64,000 nucleotides of DNA, from positions 310,001 to 374,000 of the forward strand of contig MPNJ01000001.1 in NCBI GenBank assembly GCA_002238965.1. The letters run 5' to 3'. The first letter of the stretch is position 1. The number at the start of each line of letters is the position of its first letter. Shown here piece by piece: positions 13,433 to 22,712 of this stretch. Source of the DNA: Nitrospinae bacterium bin107 (GTDB taxonomy: Bacteria; UBA8248). Both the position numbers and the translations under genes were made by a program. The notes under the pieces were generated by a model that searched no databases, was not told where the DNA came from, and saw only the letters and a list, made by a program, of their open reading frames with translations.

Positions 13433-14605
13433 ATGTACATCGCCACGAGTGACCTCATACTTCCCACCACCATCACGGGCTCCCTGCCCCGTCCGGCCTG
13501 GTTCCGCCAGAACATCGGGCGCAGGACGTTCCGACAGGCGATGATCGACGCGGACTTCCGCGAGCAGTATCTCGACAACGTCTCCTGCGTGATCCGGGAT
13601 CAGGAGCGCGCGGGGCTGGACATCGTGACCGACGGCGACGCGCGCTTCGACACCAACGTGGGCGGGCGCGACTGGGTGGGCTACATCGTCGACAGGCTGG
13701 GTGGCTTCTCCGGCTATGAAACATCGAGAAGCCACGCGACCTGGGGCGGTTCCGTGCCGGGCGAGATAATGTACGAGGTGCTGGAAGCGAGGATGCTCCC
13801 CAGGGTCACCGGCAAGGTGAGCGAGGGCCCCCTCGAATACGCCCAGATGTGGCGCTGCGCGCAGGCGATGACGGACAAGCCGCTCAAGTTCGGCTCCATC
13901 AGCGCTGATTGCGTGGAATCCATCATCTCGAACGAGTTCTACGACGACAGGCGCGAGCTATGTCTGGACCTGTGCGAAATCATGCACGCGGAATTTCACC
14001 GCCTGGCGGACGCGGGCTGCCAGGTATTCCAGGTGGAAGAACCCTGGGTGCACCGCTTCGATTTTCACGCCGAGGATTCGGAGATGTCGATGGAGTTCTA
14101 CGTGGATGCGTTCAACAGGAGCGTGGCGGGTCTCAGGGACAAGCTGGAGCTCTGGTGCCACACCTGCTGGGGGAACCCGGCCCAGCAGCGGTTCTATGAG
14201 GCGTCCAAGAGCTATGCGCCCGCGCTGGAGTACATGAACGAACTGGACGTGGACGTGCTCACCTTCGAGTGCGCGAGCACGGGCGGCATGGACTTAGGCG
14301 AGATCGGAAAGCGCATCACGAAACCCAAGGTGGCCATCGGCGTCATCAACCACCGGGGACTCCAGGTGGAGCGTCCCGAAGAGGTGGCCGCCCTCATCCG
14401 GAAGGCGCTCGAGACGATTCCCGCCGAGCGGCTCTGCATCTCCACCGACTGCGGCTTCGGGCGCGAAGGCATGAGCCGCCGCCACGCGTTCTACAAGATG
14501 GTGGCGCTCTCAAGGGGAACGAACATCGTGAAGAAAGAACTCGGCCTGCCCGAGACCTACATCCCCGCGAGCGACGGGGCCTTCACGCTGAGTGACGAGG
14601 ATTAG
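13433..14605 (+). CDS. MetE-like (UroD/MetE fold) methyltransferase, stand-alone C-terminal-type domain
   Basis: It has 390 residues and resembles the catalytic half of cobalamin-independent methionine synthase, not the ~750-residue MetE. Motifs are TTITGSLPRPAWF at the N terminus, DIVTDGDARFD, HTCWGNP and a closing STDCGFGREGMSRR with the zinc-type Cys. Short MetE-like proteins often act on other methyl donors or are uncharacterised; here a true metH is also present, so a role in bulk methionine synthesis is doubtful. The ATG follows GGAGG at 7 nt. The last residues, SDGAFTLSDED, reappear at 15533-15568. Confidence 0.82.
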   Translation: MYIATSDLILPTTITGSLPRPAWFRQNIGRRTFRQAMIDADFREQYLDNVSCVIRDQERAGLDIVTDGDARFDTNVGGRDWVGYIVDRLGGFSGYETSRSHATWGGSVPGEIMYEVLEARMLPRVTGKVSEGPLEYAQMWRCAQAMTDKPLKFGSISADCVESIISNEFYDDRRELCLDLCEIMHAEFHRLADAGCQVFQVEEPWVHRFDFHAEDSEMSMEFYVDAFNRSVAGLRDKLELWCHTCWGNPAQQRFYEASKSYAPALEYMNELDVDVLTFECASTGGMDLGEIGKRITKPKVAIGVINHRGLQVERPEEVAALIRKALETIPAERLCISTDCGFGREGMSRRHAFYKMVALSRGTNIVKKELGLPETYIPASDGAFTLSDED

Positions 14606-14606
14606 G

Positions 14607-14628
14607 GGGACAGGTCGCGACCTGTCCC
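14607..14628. repeat. 22-bp perfect palindrome, first of the GGGACAGGTCG family
   Basis: Half-site GGGACAGGTCG is followed directly by its reverse complement. It begins one base after the stop codon of the MetE-like gene. Close relatives lie at 21540-21561 and 50856-50883, and degenerate ones near 26031, 47582 and 54220. It could act as a transcript-end hairpin; no T-run follows. Confidence 0.85.
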
Positions 14629-14776
14629 TACAGGATGATCTCCCGTTTGCGGGCGTGGCTCTTGATCGTCAATCCTCAATTTCGACTATGGGAGATTCGG
14701 ACGCCACCGCAAGGCGCTCTCCGGCGCATTCGCCCGGACTATGCTATAGTTTCGGAAAAGCGGGAAGGAGGCCGCG

Positions 14777-15040
14777 ATGAAACCGACGAGAGAACAAAAA
14801 GAGCGGGAAATCGACGACAACCTCGAATTTTTCCTGGCGGAGCTTCCCCGCCTCAAGCAGCATCACTTCGGCAAATTCGCGCTTCTCAAGAATAAAGAAC
14901 TGGTCGCGGTTTTCGACACGCCAGGAGACGCGCAGACGGCAGGCGCCCGACTTTTCGAGGGCGGACTCTTTTCGATCCAGAAAATCGACGACACCCCCGT
15001 CAGTCTGGGGTCTTATTCCCATGCCGTGCATCTGGGGTGA
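14777..15040 (+). CDS. Small protein, copy B of a family paired with a retropepsin (DUF5678-like)
   Basis: It has 87 residues and is a paralogue of the protein at 9953-10216, with the same conserved pattern (LPRLKQHH, GKFAL, VAVFD, LFSIQKI, SYSHAVH). A strong AAGGAGG lies upstream of the ATG. Its last 20 bases overlap the start of the downstream retropepsin, which is read in another frame. No signal peptide, membrane segment or known catalytic motif is visible. Biochemical function unknown. Confidence 0.82.
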   Translation: MKPTREQKEREIDDNLEFFLAELPRLKQHHFGKFALLKNKELVAVFDTPGDAQTAGARLFEGGLFSIQKIDDTPVSLGSYSHAVHLG

Positions 15041-15461
15041 ACACGACGGAAATCAGGTGTTCGTGGACCTCCATATCCTATCCCTGGAAGATACAGAGCG
15101 TTTCCCGGCGGGAATGGGCAGGAAAACTCCACACGCCTTCAAGGCGCTGGTGGACACCGGCGCTTCCTTGACGTGCATCACGAAAAACGTGGTGGAGGCC
15201 GTCGGCGTGGAACCCGTTGGCAAAGTGCCCATCAGCGGCGTAACCGGTCAAACTTTCCATCATGCGTATCTGTTTCATGTCGCCTTCACCGTGAAGGCCG
15301 AAGGCCGGAACATCGCAGAAACACACCTTGTCGGTTCCGCCATTCAGGGAGCCGAGTTCATCGCGCCTCGCGGCGATTTCGACGTCCTGCTCGGAATGGA
15401 CATCCTCTCGGTGGGTTCGTTGGCCGTCGAGGGCAACGGAACGTACAGCTTTTCGTTTTGA
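15021..15461 (+). CDS. Retropepsin-like aspartic protease
   Basis: It has 146 residues, the size of a single-lobe pepsin that must dimerise to work. The catalytic motif LVDTGASLTCI is at 43-53. The C-terminal hydrophobic-Gly motif DVLLGMDIL at 121-129 is the second retropepsin hallmark. There is no signal peptide or zinc knuckle, so it is probably cytoplasmic. The start lies inside the preceding gene at the SHAVH codons, giving translational coupling. The truncated copy at 10191 has exactly the same arrangement. Substrate and partners are unknown; the small protein just upstream is the obvious candidate. Confidence 0.85.
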   Translation: MPCIWGEHDGNQVFVDLHILSLEDTERFPAGMGRKTPHAFKALVDTGASLTCITKNVVEAVGVEPVGKVPISGVTGQTFHHAYLFHVAFTVKAEGRNIAETHLVGSAIQGAEFIAPRGDFDVLLGMDILSVGSLAVEGNGTYSFSF

Positions 15462-15532
15462 AGACGTGCTTGCGGGAAGAGCGCCGCGCGGCGGGGCGAA
15501 CACTCCTTAGCATTCCCGAAAGCGGAAATGAA

Positions 15533-15564
15533 TCCGACGGCGCGTTCACGTTGAGTGACGAGGA

Positions 15565-15568
<4 letters not shown>
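15533..15568 (+). pseudogene. Isolated 3' tail of a second MetE-like gene
   Basis: The last 11 codons plus TAG encode SDGAFTLSDED, identical in protein to the end of the gene at 13433-14605. Four codons differ and all four changes are synonymous, which points to a former coding copy and not a recent duplication. The frame upstream (reading IPESGNE) is only loosely similar and then merges into unrelated sequence. Its TAG overlaps the stop of ftsH on the other strand. Confidence 0.65.
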
Positions 15569-17400
<1,832 letters not shown>

Positions 17401-17620
17401 CGTCCCCCTCCTTGGGGGAGGAAAGCGGCTGGTTCGATCATCTGGCGGGCGCCGCGCAAGACGCAAGGGACGCCACGGCCCGAGCATACCAGATTCGCGG
17501 GGCGGCGTGAATTTGGGGGGGAGCAGGGGGTACGGGTTCATCCGTCGCCGTACGTCGAGACGATTCGGACATGGGAGACGGCGCGAATGGTCGGGAGAGA
17601 AGAAGGAGCGAGCTCTTGGG

Positions 17621-17773
17621 ATGTTGCAAGGCCTTTCCCCTCAGCTGAAGGTAAAATACGGCTTGGCTTTTGTCCATGGGAATGACGGGAAGCGGGCGTT
17701 CATCAAAACGCTTCACCGGGCGAAGAACAACAACCTCCGCAATGCCCGAAAGAAGCTGAGAGAAATCAAATGA
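17621..17773 (+). CDS. Doubtful small ORF in a gene-poor gap
   Basis: It would have 50 residues, basic (ending NNLRNARKKLREIK), with no recognised family. No good ribosome site precedes the ATG. The surrounding gap 17401-18022 otherwise holds only the ftsH promoter region and nothing recognisable. Listed because it has a protein-like composition; it may be a relic. Confidence 0.2.
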   Translation: MLQGLSPQLKVKYGLAFVHGNDGKRAFIKTLHRAKNNNLRNARKKLREIK

Positions 17774-18022
17774 AAGTCGGCGCCTGGCGGGTCGCCACCC
17801 CCTCGCGTGGCCGAAGCCATACGGGTATTGCGAAATGCCTCAGGCGCCTGACAGCAGAGTAGACTGATTGAGAAAACGAGCCAAGGAAACGTAAATCCGC
17901 GATAATTGATGTTGCAAGAATTCGAACTCGTCACCAAGAACTCCCACCCCTCCCCCTTGCGTATATCGCCGCGTTCGTTTTTAATGGGGCGACATCTTTT
18001 TCAACCCATATCTGGAGCGAGT

Positions 18023-18667
18023 ATGCGAGAAGCGGATGAATTCGACAGGCCGCCGGGCCCGCTGTTCGGGCTTTGGAGCGCGTTTTATATCGACAAATGG
18101 CAGTTCATCAAGCGAAACCTCATGGGAGCCCGAAAAGAGCGCAAGCAAGCGTTCCGCGACACCCTGAAGCCGGGCGACCCGATGCCGGACGTGCGCTTGA
18201 AGACCTCGGACGACGCCGCTTTCGACCTCTCCGATTTCAAGGGCAAGAAGAACATCGTTGTCGAGTTCGGGGCCATCACGTGACCCCCCTACCGCCGGCA
18301 GGTGGCCGGCGTCGAGGATTTGCAGGATAAGTACAAGGATGAGGACGTGGTCTTCTTCGTCGTCTACTCCAAGGAGCCCCACGCAGGGGAGACGCGCCAT
18401 TTCAAGAAGTACGCGCAGCACGAGACGTATGAACACAAGAAACAGTACGCGCAGGAGATGGTGTCGGAATTCGGGATGAAGGTGCCCGTGCTCATCGACG
18501 ACCTGGACGAGAGCGTCGTGCACGCCTTCGGGCGCATGCCGAACATGACGTTCATCGTGGATAAGGAAGGCAAGATCGCCTACAAGTCCGACTGGATGGA
18601 GTCAGAGCGCATCGAGGAGTTGCTCGACAAACTGCTGGCCGAACAGACGGAGGCGGCGACCGCCTGA
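18023..18667 (+). CDS. Deiodinase-like selenoprotein (thioredoxin fold), TGA read as selenocysteine
   Basis: It has 214 residues if the in-frame TGA at 18281-18283 is read as Sec87. Without that, the gene appears as two broken ORFs. Around the TGA the frame reads VVEFGAIT-U-PPYRRQ, matching the active site of iodothyronine deiodinases (FGSxTUPPF). Downstream FFVVYSKEPHAGE matches the deiodinase motif near VIYxxEAHA, and MPNMTFIVDKEGKIAYKSDW is the thioredoxin-fold end. The ATG at 18023 has GGAG upstream. A hairpin with an AGGT-containing loop follows the TGA. The bacterial substrate is unknown; a redox role (peroxiredoxin-like) or reductive dehalogenation are the options. No membrane anchor was found. 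Confidence 0.85.
18284..18317 (+). promoter_or_regulatory. Candidate bacterial SECIS element
   Basis: Immediately after the TGA, bases 18293-18298 (CGCCGG) pair perfectly with 18306-18311 (CCGGCG) around the 7-base loop CAGGTGG. Bacterial SelB recognises a short hairpin in the coding sequence with G and T in the apical loop, as in the AGGTCT loop of E. coli fdhF. The loop GT is about 19 nt from the TGA, a plausible distance. Confidence 0.7.
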
Positions 18668-18773
18668 CGAGGAGTCGAAGGATACGCCCCGCAAGCGGGG
18701 GCGAGCAGTATGATACAAGGATATACGGGCGGCCCATGCGGCGGGTCGCCCTTTTCCGTACGCATCGCGAAGG

Positions 18774-19883
18774 ATGAGAAACTTGACCTCCACCGAATAC
18801 GCATGGTTTCTGCCGACGGGAAGATACGGCGACGGGCACACCATCAACGCCAAGACGCCCGAGCGTCCCCCGACGGTGGAGTACATCTCGGAAGTCGCGC
18901 GCGCGGCGGAAGACGCGGGCTTCGTGAACCTGCTCGTGCCGACGGGTACGCATTGCCTGGACGCCTGGATGATCACCCTGGCCGTCGCGCAGCGCACCGG
19001 ACGCATCAAGTTCTGCGTGGCCTTCCGGCCCGGGCTTTCGAGTCCCGTGCTCACCGCCCAGCAGGCGAACACGTATGACGCCGTAACGGGCGGGCGGCTC
19101 ACCGTGAACGTGGTGACGGGTTCGACGCCTGTGGATCAAAAACGCTACGGCGACCACCTCGACCACGCGGAGCGCTACGCGCGGACGGAGGAGTTCCTGG
19201 ACGTCGTGAAGGCGCTCTGGACGAGCGATGAGCCGGTGAGCTATTCAGGGAAATACTACCAGGTCGAGAACGCCACGCTGTACGCCGAGCCCGTCTCGAA
19301 GCCCCATCCCACGATTTTCCTGGGCGGAAGCTCGGAAGCCGGCCGCCGCGTGGGCGCCAAGCACGCCGACGTGCACATGATGTGGGCGGTAGCGCCGGAG
19401 CAAGTCGCCGAGGACGCGGCGGACATGCGACGCCGCGCGGAGGAAGTCGGGCGCGACGACCTTCGCTTCGGCTTGCGCCTCCACGTGATGTGCCGCGAGA
19501 CCCAGAAAGAAGCCCGCCGCGCCGCGGAGGCGCTTTTAGAGGACAGCGCGCTCGAGAACACGCGGATGTGGGCCGACCAGAGGAATCGCTCCGAGAGCGA
19601 GGGCCAGCGCCGCATGAACGAGTTGTATGAGGGCGGCTCTCCCTGGCTCACAGATACCCTCTGGATGGGCGTGAACAAGGTGCGCTCGGGCGCGGCGGCC
19701 ATGCTGGTCGGCACGCCGGACATGCTGGCCGCGGCGCTCAGGGAATACGTGGACCTGGGCGTCCGCAACTTCATCCTATCGGGCTGGCCGCATCTCGAGG
19801 AAGCCGAGATTTTCGGGCGCGAGGTGATGCCGCTCCTGGCGGACACGAACCCTGCGCGGCTCGACTCGCAACAGGTCGCCTAG
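18774..19883 (+). CDS. LLM-class flavin-dependent monooxygenase, SsuD-like
   Basis: It has 369 residues and belongs to the alkanesulfonate monooxygenase branch of the luciferase-like family. SsuD-type features are FCVAFRPGLSSPVLTAQQA, then GGRLTVNVVTGS, YTGKYY-like YSGKYYQV, FLGGSS and a C-terminal LSGWPHLEEAEIFG. These enzymes use reduced FMN supplied by a partner reductase to cleave C-S or related bonds; the flavin reductase gene follows 41 nt downstream. The exact substrate (sulfonate, dialkyl sulfone or other) cannot be assigned. The ribosome site at the ATG is weak. Confidence 0.9.
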   Translation: MRNLTSTEYAWFLPTGRYGDGHTINAKTPERPPTVEYISEVARAAEDAGFVNLLVPTGTHCLDAWMITLAVAQRTGRIKFCVAFRPGLSSPVLTAQQANTYDAVTGGRLTVNVVTGSTPVDQKRYGDHLDHAERYARTEEFLDVVKALWTSDEPVSYSGKYYQVENATLYAEPVSKPHPTIFLGGSSEAGRRVGAKHADVHMMWAVAPEQVAEDAADMRRRAEEVGRDDLRFGLRLHVMCRETQKEARRAAEALLEDSALENTRMWADQRNRSESEGQRRMNELYEGGSPWLTDTLWMGVNKVRSGAAAMLVGTPDMLAAALREYVDLGVRNFILSGWPHLEEAEIFGREVMPLLADTNPARLDSQQVA

Positions 19884-19924
19884 AGCAAAGCGAACCCTCC
19901 CCTCTCACGACATAAGGACAAAAG

Positions 19925-20614
19925 ATGAACTACCGCGTCTTCGACACCTCTGAAATCGACCACTCGCAGATTTACCGGCTCCTCATCGGCTCGGTCGTCC
20001 CCCGGCCCATCGCCTGGGTGAGCACGATGAGCGCTGCGGGCGTGGCGAATCTGGCGCCCTTCAGCTTCTTCACCATGGTGTCGCACCAGCCGCCGATGGC
20101 GTCGATTTCCGTCGGAGAGCGTGAGAACAAGCCAAAGGACACCGCGCGCAACATCCTGGACACCAAGGGCTACGTTATCCACACGGTGGTGAACGGCTGG
20201 GAGGAGGCGATGAACGTATGCGCGGGCAACTTCGCCCCCGATGAGAGCGAGTTCGAGGCGGCGGGTCTCGATATGGTCCCCGCAGACCTCGTGGACGCGC
20301 CGCGCATCAAGGACGCCCCGGTGGCGATGGAGTGCCGCTTTGAGCGCATGATTCCCTTTGGCAATGAGTGGGTGACGCACCTGGTCATCGGGGAGGTGCT
20401 CCGCTGGCACGTGCGCGAAGACCTGATACTCACCGATGAGGAGAAAGTATACATCGACCCCGCGAAGCTCCAGCCCGTGGGCAGGCTGGGCGGCCCCCGG
20501 TACTGCCGCACGCAGGACATCTTCGAGATGCAGGCCCCCTACATCCAGCCCGACAGGGTGCACCCCAACGACCCGGCGCAGAACGACGTCCAGGCGGTGA
20601 AAAAGGGTTCCTGA
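19925..20614 (+). CDS. Flavin reductase-like, FMN-binding split-barrel protein
   Basis: It has 229 residues. N-terminal IGSVVPRPIAWVST is the hallmark of the flavin_reduct domain, followed by NLAPFSFFTMVSHQPP and KDTARNILDTKGYVIH. The C-terminal FEMQAPYIQPDR is typical of the longer members. It probably supplies FMNH2 to the SsuD-like enzyme just upstream, making a two-component monooxygenase. Related proteins can also act as other FMN-dependent enzymes. Confidence 0.88.
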   Translation: MNYRVFDTSEIDHSQIYRLLIGSVVPRPIAWVSTMSAAGVANLAPFSFFTMVSHQPPMASISVGERENKPKDTARNILDTKGYVIHTVVNGWEEAMNVCAGNFAPDESEFEAAGLDMVPADLVDAPRIKDAPVAMECRFERMIPFGNEWVTHLVIGEVLRWHVREDLILTDEEKVYIDPAKLQPVGRLGGPRYCRTQDIFEMQAPYIQPDRVHPNDPAQNDVQAVKKGS

Positions 20615-20633
20615 GCGCGGAGGGGCGGAGAAG

Positions 20634-20940
20634 GGGTTGTTGAAAAAACTCCTTGCAGGTAGGACCAACCCACTCCCCCCTTGAGGGTCGGTCTCCCTCG
20701 GGGAAGACCGACGGCAAGACGAGGGCGAAGCCCGAAGTCGCGCCGGTGGGGGGTATAATTCGAAGTGGCGATAAAACGCGATTCACCCCCCACCGCATCA
20801 GCCTTCGCAAAAAACGCTCGGCTTCTGTCGGGCTTTCCCCTCGGGAAGCCCGACCCCCTCAAGGGGGGAGTGATTTCATAAGCGAATGTCGATTAAGAAA
20901 TTCACTCCCTGTTTTTTGAGGGACATTTTCAACCACCCCG
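20634..20940 (+). repeat. Interspersed repeat cluster (copy 2)
   Basis: Fills the gap 20615-21028. It begins with GTTGTTGAAAAAACTCC, then CCCCCCTTGAGGGTCGG, a GGTGGGGGGTATAATTCG ... CCCCCCACC hairpin, the string GCATCAGCCTTCGC and CTCAAGGGGGGAGTG. It ends near TTTTCAACCACCCC. The central ~150 bases are the reverse complement of 47740-47900, and the same modules occur at 10350-10600. No gene is seen. Confidence 0.82.
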
Positions 20941-21028
20941 AGAACCACGCCCTTGCGCGGTGGTTTCGCGCCCTAGTATCATCTCGCGGAAATTCATTTC
21001 GTTCACACAAAATCACGAGGGAAACGAT

Positions 21029-21499
21029 ATGAGAAAAACCATTCTGGCCGCCATGGTTGTAGGGCTTTGTCTGACCCTGGGCGCAGGGGCGGAGAATGCC
21101 CGTGCGATGGACGACGCCGTATCGAAGCACATGGTCGCTGAGGCGACACTGACGGCGCATTTCATCGCCGCAGCCATCAAGGCGGGCATGAGCAAAAAAG
21201 AGATTAACGCCGCTCTCGCCAAGGTGGCGAAGAACTCCGTGATCTCGGAGTTCTGGATCAGCGACGAAAAGGGCCGGATAGAGTTCACCAACATTCCCGG
21301 AACGAGTTTCAAGTTCCCCACCGACGTGAACGCCAAGTCGCAGGCGGCGCCTTTCGCCGCGATCCTGAGCGGTGCGAAGAAGATGGTCGTCCAGGGCTTT
21401 CAGGCGCGCGTGCTGGACGGCAAGTCCTTCAAGTACGTGGGCGTGGCGGGCGTGGACAAGGCCCGCATCGTGCAGGTCGGCGTGGCGGGGAAGAAATAG
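21029..21499 (+). CDS. Secreted cache-like small protein
   Basis: It has 156 residues. A clear Sec signal peptide spans about 1-26 (hydrophobic AAMVVGLCLTLGAGA, cleavage near ARA). The rest resembles a periplasmic single-cache sensor domain, with ISEFWISDEKGRIEFTNIPG matching the usual W-I-x-D-x-x-G-x-I-x-x-T core. No kinase or transmembrane output domain is attached, so it may be a free periplasmic binding protein. GAGG lies ahead of the ATG at 21029; upstream frame sequence is repeat-derived. Function unassigned. Confidence 0.7.
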   Translation: MRKTILAAMVVGLCLTLGAGAENARAMDDAVSKHMVAEATLTAHFIAAAIKAGMSKKEINAALAKVAKNSVISEFWISDEKGRIEFTNIPGTSFKFPTDVNAKSQAAPFAAILSGAKKMVVQGFQARVLDGKSFKYVGVAGVDKARIVQVGVAGKK

Positions 21500-21539
21500 G
21501 GGCGCTGAATGGGGGTGTTGATAAAGCGCCGGTTTCGTA

Positions 21540-21561
21540 GGGACAGGTCGTGACCTGTCCC
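21540..21561. repeat. 22-bp near-perfect palindrome of the GGGACAGGTCG family
   Basis: GGGACAGGTCG then TGACCTGTCCC, one mismatch at the centre. It lies 41 nt after the preceding stop. A GGGTTGTTGAAAAAACC segment follows at about 21602, so two repeat types sit side by side before pdxH. Confidence 0.8.
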
Positions 21562-21705
21562 AGAGGCGGCGAGATTTTCTTCGTCATTCCGAGTGATGAG
21601 GGGTTGTTGAAAAAACCTCCTTTTCAGGGAGTAGAGGGGGCACCTCTCTCGACCGGAAAAACAACCCCCCGACCCCCAATCCGCCGCCTGATTGAGCAAT
21701 GAAAG

Positions 21706-22365
21706 ATGAATGAAATGGATGAAAATCTAATCCGGGAGATGGCGGCGGAAGCGCTCGACGTCGCGAGTGTCGATGGCGACCCCATCGCGCAATTCCGCCG
21801 CTGGTACGCGCAGGCGAGAAGCGCGGGTATACCGCGCGAGGACGCGATGACGCTCGCCACGCTGGGGCCCGGCGGCGCGCCCGCTGCCCGCATCGTCCTC
21901 TACAAGGACCTCGCAGACTTAGGCTACGCGGAGGCGGACTTTCCCTTCTTTACGAACTATGAGAGCGACAAGGCCGAGCAGCTCGCGCGCGACGCGAGGG
22001 CCGCCCTCGTCTTCCACTGGAAGCCCCCCGCCCGGCAGGTGCGCGCAGAGGGCGCCGTGGAATTTCTGCCCGCCGGGATTTCAGACGCCTATTTCGCCAC
22101 CCGCCCGCGCGGCAGCCAGATAGGCGCGTGGGCCTCACCCCAGAGCCGCGTGGTGCCCTCCCGCGAATATCTCGAAGAACAAGAGCGCGCCCTGGAAGCG
22201 GAATACGCGGGCCGAGAGGTGCCGCGTCCCCCCCACTGGGGCGGCTACGTCCTGAAACCGCACTGCATCGAGTTCTGGCAGCACAGGGACAGCCGCCTCC
22301 ACGACCGGGTGCGCTACACGCTGGAGGCGGGCGGTGAGTGGCGGGTCGAGAGGCTCGGGCCGTAG
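21706..22365 (+). CDS. pdxH: Pyridoxamine 5'-phosphate oxidase
   Basis: FMN-dependent oxidation of pyridoxine or pyridoxamine 5'-phosphate to pyridoxal 5'-phosphate. It has 219 residues. Family motifs are [13 protein letters not shown] near the N terminus, [35 protein letters not shown], and [12 protein letters not shown]. The C-terminal signature [16 protein letters not shown] is complete. It stands alone on the plus strand; a HigA-like gene follows 34 nt downstream. Confidence 0.96.
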   Translation: MNEMDENLIREMAAEALDVASVDGDPIAQFRRWYAQARSAGIPREDAMTLATLGPGGAPAARIVLYKDLADLGYAEADFPFFTNYESDKAEQLARDARAALVFHWKPPARQVRAEGAVEFLPAGISDAYFATRPRGSQIGAWASPQSRVVPSREYLEEQERALEAEYAGREVPRPPHWGGYVLKPHCIEFWQHRDSRLHDRVRYTLEAGGEWRVERLGP

Positions 22366-22399
22366 CACTCAACGGATGATTATGAAAGGAAAACAAGAC

Positions 22400-22657
22400 A
22401 TGTCCATGAAGAACCCGCCTCATCCGGGGCCTTCCGTCCGCCACGATTGCCTTGAGCCACTGGGCCTTAGCGTAACGGAAGGTGCTCGGAGGCTCGGCGT
22501 GAGCCTTAAAGGATTATCCCGCCTCGTCAACGGGCATTCCCGCATCTCGCCCGAGATGGCGATTCGCCTCGATAAAGCCTTCGGCGGAGGAGCCGAGGTG
22601 TGGTATCGCCTCCAGACGGCCTACGATTTCGCGCAGGCGATGAAAGAGACTGATTAG
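22400..22657 (+). CDS. HigA-like antitoxin without a HigB toxin
   Basis: It has 85 residues, a helix-turn-helix XRE family addiction-module antidote: [23 protein letters not shown], then [20 protein letters not shown]. The ATG at 22400 follows AAAGGA. HigA genes normally follow a higB toxin; here pdxH is immediately upstream and the next gene is an AbiJ-type protein. It may be an orphan regulator or control its neighbour. Confidence 0.85.
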   Translation: MSMKNPPHPGPSVRHDCLEPLGLSVTEGARRLGVSLKGLSRLVNGHSRISPEMAIRLDKAFGGGAEVWYRLQTAYDFAQAMKETD

Positions 22658-22712
22658 GGCGAGGCGAGCGGATAGGGAACGATAGCAGTTTTGTAAACGA
22701 GGAGATTAGCTC

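Noticed and set aside
17906-18022. Longer upstream start for the selenoprotein
   Set aside because: No ribosome site or homology before 18023, where GGAG and an ATG fit the family N terminus.
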